From assembly GCA_910579085.1 (NCBI GenBank), contig CAJTRU010000010.1, positions 41,349 through 66,323 of the forward strand: a stretch of DNA of 24,975 nucleotides, given 5' to 3'. The notes under the pieces were generated by a model. The model saw only the letters and a list, made by a program, of their open reading frames with translations. It made no database searches and had not been told where the DNA came from. The translations under genes were made by a program, and so were the position numbers. Shown in pieces: positions 23,024-24,975 of this stretch (positions within the stretch are counted from its first letter, which is position 1; every line of letters starts with the position of its first letter). This DNA is from an uncultured Lachnospiraceae bacterium. GTDB lineage: Bacteria > Bacillota > Clostridia > Lachnospirales > Lachnospiraceae.

Positions 23024-23632
23024 ATGAATAAAAAGCAGGAACAGCAGATTTTAGACTATTACAGCACTACTGACAAATATATCCGTAACAAGACACATTC
23101 CAATGCGCATCAGACCGTATTCACCAAAGAAAGCGATAAATTTCAGTGGCTTGTGTTGGAGCAGAAAAGCCAGTGTGAAGTCGAGGTAAGGCAGACCGAC
23201 AGTCATGGAACAATCACAGCGAGGGATAATTACGAACTGACAAGAAATCTCTCTAAGTGCGTGGGCGTGGAGCGTTTATGTGAGGGCGCAAATTTTCAGA
23301 TACCTTTTAACGCTGATGAAATCAACTTAATCTATCAGTTTGGGGAGCAGAACAAAGCGGAAACCTGCGCCAGTCTGTCCGCTATTCTTCCGCAGATAAA
23401 GGACAGTGACACAAAGCAGATAGTAAGCGATACTTTGAAGAAATTAAATGCCCTGTCAGAAGAAACGTGTGCGGAACTGACCGCAACCACCAAAAGACGG
23501 AAAATGAACGAGCGTGACCATTCCATAATGGCAAGGTTAGCCAGAGCAAAGGAACAGGCAAAACAGCCGACAGTTGCCGAGGGAAAACAGCACAGAACCC
23601 ACAGCAAAGGAAAGGGGGATATGGGATTATGA
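23024..23632 (+). CDS. Mobile-element protein with TTRAP (transposon-transfer assisting) domain
   Basis: 202 aa. Residues about 90-155 (FNADEINLIYQFGEQNKAET, then LSAILPQIKDSDTKQIV, TLKKLNALSEETCAEL) match the small TTRAP family found on conjugative transposons of gut Firmicutes. The N-terminal 90 residues and the basic C-terminus are of unknown function. AGGAGGG is about 9 nt before the ATG at 23024; an in-frame ATG at 22832 lies in the leader hairpin and is rejected. Codon use is richer in G/C third positions than the chromosomal genes to the left, consistent with acquisition. Coupled to the next gene by ATGA. Confidence 0.7.
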   Translation: MNKKQEQQILDYYSTTDKYIRNKTHSNAHQTVFTKESDKFQWLVLEQKSQCEVEVRQTDSHGTITARDNYELTRNLSKCVGVERLCEGANFQIPFNADEINLIYQFGEQNKAETCASLSAILPQIKDSDTKQIVSDTLKKLNALSEETCAELTATTKRRKMNERDHSIMARLARAKEQAKQPTVAEGKQHRTHSKGKGDMGL

Positions 23633-23910
23633 AACTTTCACGATATGAGCAGGAAACGGTTGTCAATTACAATGCAGGAGAACAGAACGCCACCCTCTAC
23701 ACAAGGGATAAGGCGGTCATGCGAAAACTTGACACGCTTGCTGCAGACTTTCCCGACACATACAAGCTGACAGGGCAGGACGAGGTATCTAAGACCTATT
23801 CGTTTCCGAAATTATATGTCAGCTACCGTAAGCCGAGGGCGGTCAGCACAGAGCAGAGGGAACGGGCAAGGCAGATGATGATTGCTAATAATAGGGCAAA
23901 GAAAGATTAA
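23629..23910 (+). CDS. Small conserved mobile-element protein, function unknown
   Basis: 93 aa. It begins MKLSRYEQETVVNYNAGEQN and contains LYTRDKAVMRKLDTLAADFP and VSYRKPRAVSTEQRERARQM. The sequence type recurs on integrative elements of gut Firmicutes, but I know no assigned function. No membrane segment is present; the C-terminal half is basic. Its ATG overlaps the previous stop, so the two genes form one unit and share the higher G/C codon use. Confidence 0.65.
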   Translation: MKLSRYEQETVVNYNAGEQNATLYTRDKAVMRKLDTLAADFPDTYKLTGQDEVSKTYSFPKLYVSYRKPRAVSTEQRERARQMMIANNRAKKD

Positions 23911-24008
23911 GGAAAATTTATTGGTATTGTGTATGTGTTTGTGGTAAAATTGTGACGTTGAGCAACTCAATAATCGGAATTTATGATAAGGAAAGGGATA
24001 ATTGTAAA

Positions 24009-24281
24009 ATGAATGCAGATAATGAATTACTAATAAATTTGGATAAATTGCACACAACGGAATTAGGCGTAGAGCGCATTAAAAGAAATCTATCTTTAGA
24101 TACAGATGATGTGGTTGACTGGTGCAAAAGTAAAATCAATTCCGATAATGCTGTCATTACCCGAAATGGAAAAAACTGGTATGTGAATGTAGACAATTAT
24201 ATCTTAACGGTAAATGCATATAGTTACACGATTATAACGGCACATAAGGAAAAGAAAAAAAATGAAATATACAATTCGTGA
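24009..24281 (+). CDS. DUF3781 domain-containing protein
   Basis: 90 aa from the chosen start. The DUF3781 pattern is clear: LDKLHTTELGVERIKRNLSL, DVVDWCKSKI, then ITRNGKNWYVNVDNYILTVN and YTIITAHK. AAGGAAAGGGA precedes the ATG at 24009; an ATG 57 nt upstream lacks a site. Function is unknown. It overlaps the GyrI-like gene by 20 nt, suggesting they work or travel together. The pair is more AT-rich than the element genes before it. Confidence 0.75.
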   Translation: MNADNELLINLDKLHTTELGVERIKRNLSLDTDDVVDWCKSKINSDNAVITRNGKNWYVNVDNYILTVNAYSYTIITAHKEKKKNEIYNS

Positions 24282-24729
24282 ATTAGAAACATTTTCAGTT
24301 ATTGGGCAGGAAGTAGAACTCACCAATTATCAAAAAAGAAACATTCAAATCAGTACACAATTTTGGCGAGAGTTTAACAGCAATTTGAAGAAATCGTATC
24401 TTTCACAATCGGGAAACTGGATAAAATATGCCTTTATGGAAAGAAGAAATGAGAAACTATTTTATTTCTGTTCTATTCCAAAAAGGAATGTCGTTCCAAA
24501 TAATTTTGTCTATAAAGAAATACAACATTACAAATATCTTGTTGTAGAGCATATAGGTTCTATGGACAAAATATATGAAACCTACGGAATGATTTATCAA
24601 GAAATATTACCCCAAACGGAATATATACCTTTACAAGAAAACTTTTTACACTTTGAAAAATACGATTATCGCTTTCATTGGAATAAGGAAAATTCTATTA
24701 TTGAAATATGGATACCAATTAAGGGGTAG
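24262..24729 (+). CDS. GyrI-like small-molecule-binding domain protein
   Basis: 155 aa. It consists of a single GyrI-like/AraC effector-binding domain: ETFSVIGQEVELTNYQKRNI at the N-terminus, FWREFNSNLKK, the central YKYLVVEHIG strand, and FEKYDYRFHWNKENSIIEIW then IPIK at the C-terminus. There is no DNA-binding domain, so it is a stand-alone binder. Relatives bind or hydrolyse hydrophobic toxicants or inhibit gyrase; which applies here cannot be told. AAGGAAAAG lies 8 nt before the ATG, inside the DUF3781 gene. Confidence 0.85.
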   Translation: MKYTIRELETFSVIGQEVELTNYQKRNIQISTQFWREFNSNLKKSYLSQSGNWIKYAFMERRNEKLFYFCSIPKRNVVPNNFVYKEIQHYKYLVVEHIGSMDKIYETYGMIYQEILPQTEYIPLQENFLHFEKYDYRFHWNKENSIIEIWIPIKG

Positions 24730-24798
24730 TTAAATTCTTATTTGTCAGAAAAAATCAAGACAGAAAAATGATGTAAAAACTGAATATTGTTTACTTTT

Positions 24799-24838
24799 AG
24801 GTAGCGATTATCTTAACAGACAATCAGCTACCTTTTTT
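24799..24838 (+). terminator. Intrinsic terminator after the DUF3781/GyrI pair
   Basis: AGGTAGC (24799-24805) pairs with GCTACCT (24827-24833), with GATT/AATC extending the stem inward. It is followed by TTTTT. It separates the cargo pair from the following mobilisation gene. Confidence 0.8.
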
Positions 24839-24885
24839 ATTTTCAGAAACTATTAACACAGCACAGAAAGAATGAGGTATCAGAA

Positions 24886-24975
24886 ATGATTGAGAGCAAG
24901 AATGACACAAGCAAAAACTTAGAAAAGGCATTACAGGCATTGAAACAGGCGCAACAGCGTGTAGCCAATGAGAAG
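24886..24975 (+). CDS. Start of a mobilisation-type element protein (partial)
   Basis: Thirty codons run to the window edge. The sequence starts MIESKNDTSKNLEKALQALK and continues QAQQRVANEK, a coiled-coil N-terminus seen in small accessory proteins (DUF3847-like) that precede relaxase genes on Firmicutes elements. GAGG is about 8 nt before the ATG. The 3' end is outside the window, so the family is tentative. Confidence 0.5.
   Translation, partial: MIESKNDTSKNLEKALQALKQAQQRVANEK

Noticed and set aside
1..24975. CRISPR arrays, rRNA and tRNA genes
   Set aside because: No regularly spaced direct repeats and no recognisable rRNA or tRNA sequence were seen; a covariance-model scan would be needed to exclude a missed small RNA.

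Overview
The window looks like chromosome of a low-GC Clostridia, most likely a gut Lachnospiraceae-type organism. This rests on the AT-rich composition, strong AGGAGG ribosome binding sites, a fused SecDF, a TIGR04086 membrane protein, an ECF sigma/DUF4179 pair and a Firmicutes-type conjugative-element segment at the right edge. No rRNA, tRNA or CRISPR array was seen.

Layout. 1-2860 (minus strand): an ECF sigma factor with its DUF4179 membrane partner, then an SMI1/KNR4 immunity-type gene preceded by a 45-codon 3' remnant that may be its lost toxin. 2864-3692: two neighbouring copies of a palindromic repeat with GATAATTTCCAGTTAT ends. 3858-6833 (plus): class II fructose-bisphosphate aldolase, a DUF1700/HAAS membrane protein, tgt and yajC. 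6843-10135: an AraC regulator divergent from glycogen phosphorylase, with candidate AraC half-sites between them. 10140-11685: another relative of the palindromic repeat, a Phd-Doc toxin-antitoxin pair and a GNAT acetyltransferase. 11686-12141: a decayed stretch. 12140-17081: a PHP phosphoesterase (minus), TIGR04086 protein, polysaccharide deacetylase and secDF (plus). 17174-20751 (minus): an ABC ATPase fused in frame to an ABC-2 permease, followed 17 bp later by a MutS2-like ATPase without the Smr nuclease domain. 20828-21227: a compact promoter/12-codon ORF/hairpin/terminator unit upstream of the ABC gene. 21240-21546: a further copy of the palindromic repeat. 21546-22571: a LacI-family regulator. 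From about 22.8 kb to the end: the edge of an integrative/transposon element (TTRAP-domain protein, a small conserved gene, DUF3781 and GyrI-like cargo, and the start of a probable mobilisation protein).

How it fits together. tgt, yajC, TIGR04086 and secDF are often close neighbours in Clostridia; here they keep their relative order but are separated by glycogen metabolism, toxin-antitoxin and other genes. Three palindromic repeat loci sit at places where the gene context appears broken or rearranged: beside the toxin remnant, between glgP and the toxin-antitoxin pair, and between the ABC leader and lacI. The most unusual candidates are this repeat family, the ATPase-permease fusion with its possible leader-peptide attenuator, and the truncated toxin next to the orphan immunity gene.
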